DNA of 48,988 nucleotides. It comes from Gemmatimonadota bacterium. GTDB lineage: Bacteria; Gemmatimonadota; Gemmatimonadetes; Longimicrobiales; Gaopeijiaceae. Numbering within the stretch: position 1 is the first letter of the stretch; each line of letters opens with the position of its first letter. The stretch covers positions 1 to 48,988 of the forward strand of contig JACQVF010000085.1 in NCBI GenBank assembly GCA_016209885.1, read 5' to 3'. The position numbers and the translations under genes are program-made. Shown piece by piece: positions 8,831 through 17,227 of this stretch. Under the pieces are notes generated by a model. That model saw only the letters and a list, made by a program, of their open reading frames with translations, did not search any database and was not told where the DNA came from.

Positions 8831-9601
8831 GTGACCGAGCAGAGAGGAGACCGGTCGCGGAGCGCGGATGGGTGCGCAGACGGACGGTTCCTGGTCGTGC
8901 TGCCCACCTATGATGAGCGGGAGAACCTCCCCAGGATCGTTCCGAAGATCCTGGAGCAGGATCCGCGCTTCGACGTGCTTATCGTGGACGACAACTCGCC
9001 GGATGGCACCGGCGAGGTGGCGGACCAGCTCGCGCGCCAGGATCCCCACGTCCATGTCCTGCACCGGGAGGGCAAGCACGGCCTGGGGCGGGCCTACATC
9101 GACGGCTTCCGCTGGGCCCTCGACAGGCACTACCCCCTGATTCTCCAGATGGACGCGGATTTCTCCCACGATCCGGGCCACCTGCCCCAGTTCCTCGTCG
9201 CCGCCCGCCACCACGACATCGTGGTGGGCTCGCGCTATGTGAGCGGACGGGTCCGCGTCGTCAACTGGCCTGTCGCACGCCTCCTGCTCAGCTACTTCGG
9301 CACCATCTATGCCCGCGTCATCACGGGCCTACCGGTCACCGACGCGACCAGCGGCTTCAAGTGCTGGCACCGCTACGCCCTCGAAAGCCTCCATCTCGAC
9401 GCCATCGAGTCTAACGGATACGCCTTCCAGATCGAGATGAGCTTCCGCGCCTGGAAGCGCGGATACACCATCGGAGAGATCCCCATCGTGTTCGTCGAAC
9501 GCGACACCGGCGAGTCCAAGATGTCGAAAAAGATCGTCCGCGAAGCCGTCTGGAAGGTCTGGAAGCTCCGCTTCCTCGACCTCGTCGGGCGCCTGCGGTA
9601 A
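8831..9601 (+). CDS. Polyprenol-phosphate mannose synthase-like GT2
   Basis: A 256-residue soluble GT2 enzyme resembling Dpm1/Ppm1. These make mannosyl-phosphoryl polyprenol from GDP-mannose for use outside the membrane. Motifs are VVLPTYDERENL, VDDNSPDGT, GLGRAYIDGF, the DxD-containing MDADFSHDP, VGSRYV, TDATSGFKCW and ESNGYAFQIEM. The C-terminal membrane domain of some homologs is missing. The GTG start at 8831 is preceded by GAAGGGAGA. The gene follows the UPF0104 gene by 13 bases and ends the operon. The pairing with a GT-C protein three kilobases upstream suggests a lipid-linked mannose route (inference). Confidence 0.88.
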   Translation: MTEQRGDRSRSADGCADGRFLVVLPTYDERENLPRIVPKILEQDPRFDVLIVDDNSPDGTGEVADQLARQDPHVHVLHREGKHGLGRAYIDGFRWALDRHYPLILQMDADFSHDPGHLPQFLVAARHHDIVVGSRYVSGRVRVVNWPVARLLLSYFGTIYARVITGLPVTDATSGFKCWHRYALESLHLDAIESNGYAFQIEMSFRAWKRGYTIGEIPIVFVERDTGESKMSKKIVREAVWKVWKLRFLDLVGRLR

Positions 9602-9660
9602 ACGCGGTAAGCGCGGTACATCGCGTCGGCAGAAAACCCTCTTTACTTGCCTTACTTGAT
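9595..9660. repeat. Two short 9-bp repeat arrays with serial stop codons
   Basis: Starting at the stop codon of the GT2 gene, three 9-bp units share gcggta (9595-9621). This puts TAA at 9599-9601 and again at 9608-9610, with TAC at the third position. A second, opposite-facing pair follows at 9643-9660, where the minus strand reads TAA at 9654-9652 and again at 9645-9643. No gene ends at the second pair. See the findings for matching arrays elsewhere in the window. Confidence 0.7.
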
Positions 9661-9874
9661 AAGTTCCTAGGTCCGCCACGTCGTTGACGCGACTGGCCGT
9701 GCTGTGGCCAAGGCGGTCTGTAATTTACATAATATGTATTATACGAACCTGGGCCGTGCCCCGAACGGAGCAGCGAATTTGTTTCGGGGTGGCGTGCCGG
9801 TGGAAGCGGTTTGGGTGGGTCGGGCGGAGGCGCTGGGAACAGGGACGGGAGCGGGTCAGCGCCGTTGGGATGGG

Positions 9875-10588
9875 TCAGGGGTTGGGCGTGGCCTGGGTGT
9901 CAGGGCGTGCGGCGACTTCGGCGTGCCGGAGCAGGAAGACTGGGCGCTGGGGGTCGTCCTGGGGGATGAGTGCGAGGAGGCGGTCGTAGAGCTGGCGGGC
10001 GCCGGCGCGGTCGCCCTTGTTGGCGCGTAGGCGGGCAGCGGCGGCGAGGGCGTCGCGAATCTGGAAGTCGAGTCGTGCCTTGTCTGCGATCTGGACGTAG
10101 AGTCGTTCGGCGTCGTCGGGGCGTCCGGCGTTTTCGTAGGCGGTGGCGAGGAGCGAGGCGGCCTGGAAGCTGATGGGGTCATCGAGCTCTTCGGCCGCGT
10201 CCTCCAGGGTGGCGATGGCCTTCTGGGGGTCGCCCGTGTGGAGGTGGAGTTCAGCGAGAAGGAGGCGTGCCTCGTGGCCATAGCGGGTGTCCCCGAAGCG
10301 GGAGAGGTAAGTCTGGAGCTCGTTGTTGGCGACCTGGATGTCGCCGGACGCTACGGCCTGCTGGACGCGTTCGAGCTCCTGGGCGGCCTGCAGGCGGAAG
10401 GAGTGGCGATAGTTTCGGTAATAGAGGGTTCCGGCGATCAGGAGGGCGAGGCCCAGGACGCCGGAAACGAGGCCCCGGAAATGGCGCCTTGCCCACAGCC
10501 AGCCCTCGAGGGTTCGAGCTACGAACGGGTCTTCGATGCTCTCTTCTGGGTGCTTGCGGCGCGCGGCCGGATTGCGGTGCTGAGTCAT
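9875..10588 (-). CDS. TPR membrane protein, YfgM-like
   Basis: A 237-residue protein with a charged cytoplasmic N-terminus, one membrane segment at about residues 39-58 (VSGVLGLALLIAGTLYY) and tetratricopeptide-like helices after it (RYGHEARLLLAELHLHTGD, then ASLLATAYENAGRPDDAERLYVQI). This is the layout of the TPR_21/YfgM family. In E. coli YfgM associates with the SecYEG translocon and periplasmic chaperones. The ATG at 10588 is the start; the open frame extends 33 codons further but lacks family character. It converges on the plus-strand GT2 gene. There are no bamB or der neighbours, unlike in E. coli. Confidence 0.7.
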   Translation of the reverse strand: MTQHRNPAARRKHPEESIEDPFVARTLEGWLWARRHFRGLVSGVLGLALLIAGTLYYRNYRHSFRLQAAQELERVQQAVASGDIQVANNELQTYLSRFGDTRYGHEARLLLAELHLHTGDPQKAIATLEDAAEELDDPISFQAASLLATAYENAGRPDDAERLYVQIADKARLDFQIRDALAAAARLRANKGDRAGARQLYDRLLALIPQDDPQRPVFLLRHAEVAARPDTQATPNP

Positions 10589-10854
10589 GGGTTCGCGTAG
10601 TCCGACTCGAAAATCCGAGTCCAAAACTGTGGCCCGGCGGCCGGACGCTTGTCCCGGGGCCGCAGCGATCATCTGGCGTCGCGGCAAATCGGGGCGAGAC
10701 GGCGGTCGACGGAAAATTTGAAGCTAGCCGAGCGGCGGGGGTGGGTCAACGGCGCGGCGGGGCTCGGCGGGGCTGCCGAGCCCGCGGCTAGACTCGATGC
10801 GGGCCGCCGAGGGAGGAGGTAGTCGGGATACACGGCCGCGTGGCGTGTTGGTGG

Positions 10855-11790
10855 TCAGCCCTGCTTCCGCGCGGACCGGACCGTGCGCACGAATCCGGCG
10901 GTCACTCCCCAGCGGGGGTCCCAGCGAGTCAGACCGCGCTGAGCCGTGAAGTCGCAGCGCATCCCAGCGAGCCAGGTGGCGATTCCCAGGCGCAAAGCGC
11001 TGCGGGATTCGGTCTCCAGCGGAGTCCGATGAAGCTCGCGGAAGTTCCTGCGGCCCTCCACCTCCCCGAACACGGTCCAGCCCTGGGCCAGATCGTAGGT
11101 GGCGGCGAAGCCATAGACGCCGACATCGTTCTGTTCGAACAGGGTGAGGGGCGCGGTGAGGATCGCGACGCCCACATGGGCGAAGAGGCCCGCACGAGGG
11201 AAGTGTCGTGCCAGGCTGATTGCGGCGGAGACATCCATGGTGTTCGTTCCAATGCCGCGCTGCTCATTGGTCGTCGGCAACGACACGATGAGATGGCCGC
11301 CCCACGCGATGCGAGCGGGCGCCGGTGGCCGCAGGGCGAACAGGGTCGAGAGTCGGACGGTCCCCCAGTCGCTCGTCTGCGTGGCGTTCAGGGGAACATC
11401 CAGGGGGATTCCGCTCAGCTTTCGCTCCCGGATCTGCAGCCGATCGCTGACGCTCCCGGCGATCCCGAACTCCACGTTGGGGGACACGCCGACCCGCACC
11501 TGGACGACACCGATGCGGGTAAGGTTGCCGGAGAGCCCGGAGAGCGCGTTCTGGAACCCACGCAGGTGCGCGACCCCGACGGCCCCCTGCACTGCGCCAG
11601 GATCCAGTGGCTCGGAGAGCCGGGTGCCCAGCGGCCGCTCGGGCGTCGTCTGAGCGGTCACGGCGTCCGGGTTCGCCATGGCCAGGGCGAGAAGCGCACC
11701 GAAGCCTGCATGCCAGCCGGCGTGCTCGCGCCGCCTGCGGCGGGCGAGCCCGTGCCTGCCCGTTGCGGCCCGCTGCCGGAGGATCATCAT
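10855..11790 (-). CDS. Secreted barrel-like protein of unknown function
   Basis: A 311-residue protein with a positively charged N-terminus and a hydrophobic stretch ending in an AVTA-Q cleavage site near residue 46. After it come alternating hydrophobic/polar strands such as VVQVRVGVSPNVEFGIAGS and RIAWGGHLIVSLP, as expected for an outer-membrane beta-barrel. The ATG at 11790 overlaps the stop of the upstream Crp/Fnr gene by 4 bases, so its translation is likely coupled to that regulator. It could be a porin-like or solute-channel protein, but I do not recognise a specific family. It may be a target of, or a sensor partner for, the regulator (inference). Confidence 0.68.
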   Translation of the reverse strand: MMILRQRAATGRHGLARRRRREHAGWHAGFGALLALAMANPDAVTAQTTPERPLGTRLSEPLDPGAVQGAVGVAHLRGFQNALSGLSGNLTRIGVVQVRVGVSPNVEFGIAGSVSDRLQIRERKLSGIPLDVPLNATQTSDWGTVRLSTLFALRPPAPARIAWGGHLIVSLPTTNEQRGIGTNTMDVSAAISLARHFPRAGLFAHVGVAILTAPLTLFEQNDVGVYGFAATYDLAQGWTVFGEVEGRRNFRELHRTPLETESRSALRLGIATWLAGMRCDFTAQRGLTRWDPRWGVTAGFVRTVRSARKQG

Positions 11791-12455
11791 CGAGCCTTGG
11801 CGTCGGCCAGGATCTCGAGCCGTCTCTCGTCGAGGATCAGCAGGCATCGACCTCGCTCCTTCAGGATGCCTCGATAGAGCCAGTCACCCAGGGTGGTCGT
11901 CACCGTGGAGCGGTGCGCGGCAATGAGGTCGGCAAGCTCCTGGTGCGTGAACCAGTGGGGGATGAGCGTGCCCTTGGCTTCTTTGCGGCCGAAACGGCGC
12001 CGCAGTTCCAGCAACAGCCTCGCCAGGCGCTGGGGCACCGGGCGAAAGGCTTGCTCGGCCGCGCGGCGCCGAGCCTCGGCGAGCTCGGTGAGCCAGGCGT
12101 GGATAAGCGCGCGCTCGGCGTCGCGCGACGTTCGCACGGCGCGTAGAGCGGCGTCGGCCGGGATACGCGCGGTCGTGGTCGACTCCGCGGCCCGGGCAGT
12201 GCACAGCCGCCGTTGCTCGGGCACGAGGCACTCTTCGCCGAAGAGCTCGCCCGGTCCGACCGTGGCCACCGTCACCTCCCGTCCTGCTGGCGCTGAAATG
12301 CTCAGCCGGATTCGCCCGCGCAGCACCGCATAGATAGAATCCGCCGCCTCACCTTCCCGGTAGACGAAATCCCCTCGCCCGAGTGGGTTCGTGACTCCGC
12401 GGGCCAATAGTCGACGGAACCGTTTCGAGTCCGTGGCATCGATCCTGGCGGCCAC
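11787..12455 (-). CDS. Crp/Fnr-family transcriptional regulator
   Basis: A 222-residue regulator with an N-terminal cyclic-nucleotide-like domain (residues about 20-125; GDFVYREGEAADSIYAVLRG and VGPGELFGEECL) and a C-terminal Crp-type winged helix (about 140-215; recognition region HQELADLIAAHRSTVTTTL). The segment after FGEE (LVPEQRRLCTARAAEST) lacks the canonical cAMP-binding Arg-Ser/Thr pair, and there is no Fnr-type N-terminal cysteine cluster, so the ligand is unknown. The start is a GTG preceded by GGAGGAGGA. Its stop overlaps the downstream barrel gene (ATGA). Confidence 0.88.
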   Translation of the reverse strand: MAARIDATDSKRFRRLLARGVTNPLGRGDFVYREGEAADSIYAVLRGRIRLSISAPAGREVTVATVGPGELFGEECLVPEQRRLCTARAAESTTTARIPADAALRAVRTSRDAERALIHAWLTELAEARRRAAEQAFRPVPQRLARLLLELRRRFGRKEAKGTLIPHWFTHQELADLIAAHRSTVTTTLGDWLYRGILKERGRCLLILDERRLEILADAKAR

Positions 12456-12512
12456 TCCTCCTCCTGTCCCTGTGACTTCGCGGCGCCGGTCTTTCGAGGA
12501 TCCAACGCGTCA

Positions 12513-12540
12513 AGAATACGATGTGTCCAACTCCCGGCAA
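12513..12540 (-). promoter_or_regulatory. Candidate sigma-70 promoter for the Crp/Fnr gene
   Basis: On the minus strand TTGCCG (12540-12535) and TATTCT (12518-12513) are separated by 16 bases, each matching 4 of 6 consensus positions. The start codon of the Crp/Fnr gene lies about 58 bases downstream of the -10 box. Confidence 0.42.
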
Positions 12541-12642
12541 GGCAGTGGTCGCGGAGGCGACGTGGCGGTCAGGGTATGTGGCGACCCGGGTGGCCGACGC
12601 GAGTTCGTGCCTCGGTCCCCCTCGGCCCGTCGGCGTCGAGAC

Positions 12643-13863
12643 TCAATTCGCCCCGAAGCGCCGGAGTTCCGGGCTCGGGAGCACGGGGCGCCGGTGGGCC
12701 CGGAGTGCCGGGTGCATGGCGAGCGCGGTGCCGCCCAGGAGCAGGGGGACACAGACGAGCGCAGCGGCTCGGGGACCGATGGCATCCCCGAGGATCCCTG
12801 CGCCGATGACCCCGACCGAGCCTGTGGCCCAGGCCAGTCCCATCACGATGCCGGAGGTGGCGGCCGCCCCTTCAGGCAGGACCTCCTGCGCGATCACCAC
12901 CACGGGCGGAAGGAGCGCCATATTGACGAACCCGGCGGTGGCGATCGCGCCGATGGCGGCTGGCGATCCCATGGGCAGGCTGAAGGCCGCCAGGTGGGCT
13001 GGGATCGCGAAGAGCGTGAACGCCGCGAGAAGGTGCCGCCGGTCTACCCGATCCGTGAGGAGCCCGCCCGCGATGGTTCCGGCAGCCTGCGCCGCCAGAT
13101 AGATGGAAAGCGCTACGGCGCCGAGAGCTTCCGATCCCCCGTCGTTCGCTACGATGATGGGCTCCAGGGTGAGGAAGAGACGCTGGATAAAGGCGCCGAT
13201 CGCACTGATCCCGAACACCAATCCCAACGCGCCGCGCAGCCGTGCCAGGACGCGCGCGGGCGAAAGCGAAGCCGCCGCGGCCGGGCGGCGAACAGGCGCC
13301 GGCACCGCGAGGAGTACGCCTGTGGCCACAACGAACGCCGGCAGGCTTGCGATCCACATCCCCTCGAGTCCGATTGTGGACACGAGCGCTACCGCAATGA
13401 GTGGCCCGGCAGCGTAGCCGAGGGAGCCGCCGAACGAGAAGATCGAGAGGCGCGCTCCGCTCCCCTCCCCTTCCCCGACCCGAGCCGCCATGGAAGCGCC
13501 GGGCGGATGAAATGCCGCACTCCCGAAACCGCCGGCGATCAGGATGGCGACGAGCGTCCAGAACCCGTGCGCCACGCCGATGAGCGAGAGGAAAAGCCCC
13601 GTGCACAGCGGTCCGAACGCCACAAACAGGCGGCGGCCATGCCGGTCCGAGAGGTATCCCACCACCGGCTGCAGTGCCGATGCGGCCAGCGAGAGCGTCA
13701 TGGCCACTGTGGCAGCCAGCGCGATGGACAGGCCCAGCTTGCTCATGATTCGGGGTAGAAGCGGCGGGAGGAAGGCGATGTAAGCGTCGTTCACCGCATG
13801 AGCCGCGGCGAGCGTGACGCCCACGACGGTGATCCCCGCTGGCCGCCGTGCCGGCCTCCCCAC
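12643..13863 (-). CDS. MFS exporter, fosmidomycin-resistance (Fsr) type
   Basis: A 12-span major facilitator of about 406 residues. The loop DRHGRRL after span 2 is the MFS A-motif, and FHPPGASMAAR after span 4 is typical of the Fsr subfamily, which exports fosmidomycin in E. coli. The family's usual size is about 400 residues. I start at the GTG at 13863, shortly before the first span (VVGVTLAAAHAVNDAYIAFL). A GTG at 13968 is in frame, but it lies inside a large inverted repeat and would add 35 residues without family character. The substrate is unknown. It is a single gene whose stop is 187 bases from the Crp/Fnr start. Confidence 0.82.
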   Translation of the reverse strand: MGRPARRPAGITVVGVTLAAAHAVNDAYIAFLPPLLPRIMSKLGLSIALAATVAMTLSLAASALQPVVGYLSDRHGRRLFVAFGPLCTGLFLSLIGVAHGFWTLVAILIAGGFGSAAFHPPGASMAARVGEGEGSGARLSIFSFGGSLGYAAGPLIAVALVSTIGLEGMWIASLPAFVVATGVLLAVPAPVRRPAAAASLSPARVLARLRGALGLVFGISAIGAFIQRLFLTLEPIIVANDGGSEALGAVALSIYLAAQAAGTIAGGLLTDRVDRRHLLAAFTLFAIPAHLAAFSLPMGSPAAIGAIATAGFVNMALLPPVVVIAQEVLPEGAAATSGIVMGLAWATGSVGVIGAGILGDAIGPRAAALVCVPLLLGGTALAMHPALRAHRRPVLPSPELRRFGAN

Positions 13864-13932
13864 GGTCAGCGACTCAGCGGCCACAGCGGCTTCGATCGTC
13901 GGACATGGCGTTCGCGGCCCTCGTTCCCTGCC

Positions 13933-13992
13933 TCTAGAGCAGGTCGCTGAAGAACCATGGCGACCCACCGGAGTTCTCAGCGACCTGCTAGA
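13933..13992. repeat. Long inverted repeat upstream of MFS gene
   Basis: Arm 13933-13955 (containing caggtcgctga and gaac) pairs with 13973-13992 (gttc, tcagcgacctg), giving about 20 paired bases with small bulges and a 17-base loop. There is no T-tract on either side. It sits between the divergent MFS and gamma-glutamyltransferase genes, so a regulatory binding site or a transcript hairpin is more likely than a terminator. Confidence 0.7.
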
Positions 13993-14137
13993 CCTGGGAA
14001 GACTTGCGCGCAGAGACTAATCGGCGTGCCGGGGGCCGTCAACGCCGGCGGTACACTGGCGTGCGGGGCGGCGTCGCGCCATGCTGAGGCAGAATGCGTT
14101 GCCGGCAGGGCCGCCGATCGGGATTCAGGAGGAGTTC

Positions 14138-15925
14138 ATGCGCACGTTCGATCTCGTTCATCTGGTTCCGGCTCTCGTCCTCGCGCTCATCGCCATCGGC
14201 TGCGGGCCGGCGGGCTCTCAGACGGCCGACCGGGATGCGGGCGGAGTCTCCTTGCCACCGTGGAACCGGCCGGACGTGATGGGCACCGCTGGTGCCGTCT
14301 CCTCCGATCACCCGCTGGCGACGGCAGCAGGCTACGACGTGCTGCGCCGGGGCGGCAACGCGACGGATGCGGCCGTGACCATGGCCGCGGTGCTGGCCAT
14401 CGTGCGGCCCCACATGAGCGGCGTCGGCGGCGATGCGTTTGCTCTGTTCTTCGATAGCCGCGCCGGCGAGGTCACGGGCCTCAACGGCAGCGGGCGAGCC
14501 GGGCGACTGGCGACCCTCGACCTCTTCCGCCAGCTCGGCCACTCCAAAATCCCGGAGACAGGTGCCCTGAGCGTTAGTGTACCGGGCGTCGTAGGCGCGT
14601 GGGAGGAGGCGCTGAAGCGATTCGGCACGATCAGCCTGGCGGAGGCCCTGGCTCCGGCGATTCGCTACGCCGAGGAGGGCTTCCCGGTGAGCTCCCGCCT
14701 GCACCAGGATATCGTCGGCGCCGGTGAGGCGCTCAACGAGGCGGGGCGGGCGCTTTACCTCGCCGGCGGCGCGGCGCCTGCGGTCGGCACCCTCCTGCGC
14801 AATCCGGCGCTGGCGAGGACGCTCACGCAGATCGCCCGTGGCGGCGCAGAGGTGTTCTACCGCGGGCCGATCGGCGCACGGCTCGCGACGTTCATCGAGC
14901 GGGAGGGCGGCTACTTGCGGCGGGCCGACTTCGAGGAGCACCGGTCCGAGTGGGTGGAACCGCTCGCGGGCGACTACCTCGGCCATCGTGTGTTTGCGAT
15001 GCCGCCCAACTCGCAGGGCCTGGTGCAGCTCCAGCAGATGACCATGGCCGAGGCGTTCGATCTCCGCGCCGTGGGCCACAACAGCGCCGATTACCTCCAC
15101 ACCCTCATCGAGATCAAGAAGCTGGCATTCGCAGACCTGGACCGCTGGGTGGGCGATCCGGCGTTCGCCGAGATTCCGGTGGCGGCGCTACTCGACCCGG
15201 GGTACCTGCGTCGGCGCGCTGCCCTGGTGTCCCCCGACTCGGCCGCGTTGCGCGTCGATCCTGGCGTCGGCGAGCAAGCCGCAGATGCGCAGCCGCGTAG
15301 CCGGGGGCAGGCGCATCCCGGCAGCCGAACCGGCCAAAGCCATGCGGACGGCGAGCTGGCCGGCTTGGGCGATACAGTGTATCTCACGGCCGTGGACCGC
15401 TGGGGCAACGCGGTAAGCTGGATCCAGAGTCTGTTCGAGAGCTTCGGCTCCGGTCTGGTGGAGCCCGAGACGGGGATCGTTCTCCACAACCGCGGCGCGC
15501 TGTTCCGCCTGGACCCGAACCATCCGAACCGGCTCGAGCCTGGGAAGCGACCTTTCCATACACTGAGCCCGCTTCTTGCGCTGCGTGACGGCCGGCTCGC
15601 CATGACGCTGGGCACGCCGGGCGGCGACTCGCAGAGCCAGTCGCTCCTGCAGGTCTTCAACAACCTGGTCCTCTTCGGCATGACGCCACAGGAGGCCGTA
15701 GAGGCCCCGCGCTTCCGGAGCTACGGGGGTCGGCGCCTTGACATCGAGGACCGGATTCCCGTCGAGGTGCGCCGCTCGCTGGCCGAGCGTGGCCACGAGC
15801 TTCGCGTGGTCTCAGGGTGGACCGCCACCTTCGGCGGAGCGCAAATGATCTACGTGCATCCTGAAAGCGGTGTCCTCATCGTGGCGGCGGATCCGCGGCG
15901 GGAGGCCTACGCCGTCGCCTATTGA
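14138..15925 (+). CDS. Gamma-glutamyltransferase-family lipoprotein
   Basis: A 595-residue Ntn-hydrolase of the gamma-glutamyltranspeptidase family, which cleaves gamma-glutamyl bonds of glutathione-like peptides and autoprocesses into two subunits. Conserved parts are ASDHPLATAAG-like SSDHPLATAAGYDVLRRGGN, the PHMSGVGGDAF loop, and LGTPGGDSQSQ near the C-terminus. The nucleophile is probably Thr413 in GDTVYLTAVD, followed by the WGNAVSWIQS strand. The ATG at 14138 with AGGAGG upstream gives a signal sequence ending AIGC at residue 22, a plausible lipobox, so it may be anchored at the periplasmic side. The protein could be an acylase or hydrolase rather than a strict GGT. A Gln/Arg/Gly-rich insert precedes the nucleophile. 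Confidence 0.87.
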   Translation: MRTFDLVHLVPALVLALIAIGCGPAGSQTADRDAGGVSLPPWNRPDVMGTAGAVSSDHPLATAAGYDVLRRGGNATDAAVTMAAVLAIVRPHMSGVGGDAFALFFDSRAGEVTGLNGSGRAGRLATLDLFRQLGHSKIPETGALSVSVPGVVGAWEEALKRFGTISLAEALAPAIRYAEEGFPVSSRLHQDIVGAGEALNEAGRALYLAGGAAPAVGTLLRNPALARTLTQIARGGAEVFYRGPIGARLATFIEREGGYLRRADFEEHRSEWVEPLAGDYLGHRVFAMPPNSQGLVQLQQMTMAEAFDLRAVGHNSADYLHTLIEIKKLAFADLDRWVGDPAFAEIPVAALLDPGYLRRRAALVSPDSAALRVDPGVGEQAADAQPRSRGQAHPGSRTGQSHADGELAGLGDTVYLTAVDRWGNAVSWIQSLFESFGSGLVEPETGIVLHNRGALFRLDPNHPNRLEPGKRPFHTLSPLLALRDGRLAMTLGTPGGDSQSQSLLQVFNNLVLFGMTPQEAVEAPRFRSYGGRRLDIEDRIPVEVRRSLAERGHELRVVSGWTATFGGAQMIYVHPESGVLIVAADPRREAYAVAY

Positions 15926-16075
15926 GGTCGCGGGCGGCGCCGGATCTCGTGCGGCTCTGCGGCTCGCCAAACGGCGGGGAGGGACGCCGGTGGGTGAATG
16001 GGCGCGGGCGGAGCTGACCGAGATCAAGGGCCTCATCGGCGCGCGACAGCAACCTGTGGATGGGCAAGGAGCGGC

Positions 16076-16975
16076 ATGAACGGGTGCGGGGGGATCGAGC
16101 CCCGCGGGGAGCTGAGCGACGGGCGGACCGATCGCCGCGCAGCCTACCCGTCACTGCGCCACGCCCTCGGGCTCGTCGCGCTCGCGATCCTGCTTCAGAG
16201 CCTCCTCTTCCTGCCGGTCAGTGTGGTGCAGTCCGTGACCGGTAGTCAGATCGCCGATCACCCCGGCGTCCTCGCGGCCGTGAATTCGCTGGCGCTCGGC
16301 ATCGTGTTCCTCTGGGGCCTCCGGCGATCGAGATCCTCGGTCCGGGACGTCCTTCCCCATTCCCGGATTCGCGCCGCGCTCCTCGTCCCAGTCACGCTCG
16401 TCGTCGTTGGTGCGGGGATTGTACTCTCGGAGATCGACAACTTGTTCCGCTCCGTTTTCCCACCGCCGCCGTGGCTTGCGGACCTGTTCAGCCGCCTGGC
16501 TGGCGGGGAACGGAGCCTCTGGGGCTCCGTGTTGGCCCTGGTGGTCGTGGCACCCATCACGGAGGAGTTTCTCTTCCGCGGCCTCATTCTTCGTGGCCTG
16601 CGGGAGAACTACGGCGCCCGGACCGCCATAGTGGGCTCCGCGCTGCTGTTCGGGGTCTTCCATGTGAACCCGTGGCAGTTCGTAGGGACCAGCGTCCTTG
16701 GAATCATGTTTGCCTGGTGGGTGGTGGAGACGAACTCTCTGGCACCGTGCGTGTTCGCCCACGCCCTGAACAACGCACTACCGATTCTTCTCAGCCACGT
16801 GATTCCCATGGAGATCCCCGGGTACACGGGTCCCCTGGGTCCGCTCGTGGAGTTTCAGCCGCTCTGGTTCGATCTCGTTGGCGCGGTAGCGGCCGGGCTG
16901 GGGGCGTGGTGGCTCGCCCTCCGCTTCCGGCGCGTTCCGCCGCCAGCCCCGCCATCCGGTGGTGGGCCCGCATAG
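16076..16975 (+). CDS. CPBP-family intramembrane metalloprotease
   Basis: A 299-residue membrane protein with about eight spans. The CPBP/Abi signature is complete: EExxxR in APITEEFLFRG (Glu163, Glu164, Arg168), a His in LFGVFHVNP (His196) and HxxxN in FAHALNN (His229). These residues form the active site of the Rce1/CAAX-type intramembrane proteases. ATG 16076 has a good ribosome-binding site (AAGGAG). The frame is open upstream, but the extra residues are low-complexity. The substrate is unknown. It follows the GGT gene by 150 bases on the same strand. Confidence 0.87.
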   Translation: MNGCGGIEPRGELSDGRTDRRAAYPSLRHALGLVALAILLQSLLFLPVSVVQSVTGSQIADHPGVLAAVNSLALGIVFLWGLRRSRSSVRDVLPHSRIRAALLVPVTLVVVGAGIVLSEIDNLFRSVFPPPPWLADLFSRLAGGERSLWGSVLALVVVAPITEEFLFRGLILRGLRENYGARTAIVGSALLFGVFHVNPWQFVGTSVLGIMFAWWVVETNSLAPCVFAHALNNALPILLSHVIPMEIPGYTGPLGPLVEFQPLWFDLVGAVAAGLGAWWLALRFRRVPPPAPPSGGGPA

Positions 16976-17151
16976 GACCGGCGTGGCGCGGCAGGATACC
17001 GCCTGGCGGCGGCGCCAGGTTCGCCACGAGGAATCCAAAGCAGGAAGCGACTGGAAAGCCACCGGCCCGCGCCCGTGGGCCGAAAGCTCAATGTGTGCGG
17101 TGCGGGGGGAGGCGCAAGGCAGTTCAGAAACGCGCCCCGGGGACGGTGCTC

Positions 17152-17179
17152 TTGCGATTCGCCTGGCGAAATGGATAAT
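17152..17179 (+). promoter_or_regulatory. Candidate sigma-70 promoter
   Basis: TTGCGA (17152-17157), a 16-base spacer and GATAAT (17174-17179). The spacer contains the small palindrome ttcgcctggcgaa. It would give a leader of about 42 bases to the ATG at 17228. Confidence 0.5.
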
Positions 17180-17227
17180 TAGACGAAAGCGGATCAGCGT
17201 TACTTCCGCAGCGTCCAGAGGTTGCCC

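Noticed and set aside
9704..10030. 108-codon plus-strand frame between convergent genes
   Set aside because: Most of it is antisense to the TPR gene, and it has no ribosome-binding site or domain.
13864..13968. 35-residue N-terminal extension of the MFS protein
   Set aside because: The start lies in an inverted repeat and the residues lack family character; GTG 13863 gives the usual length.
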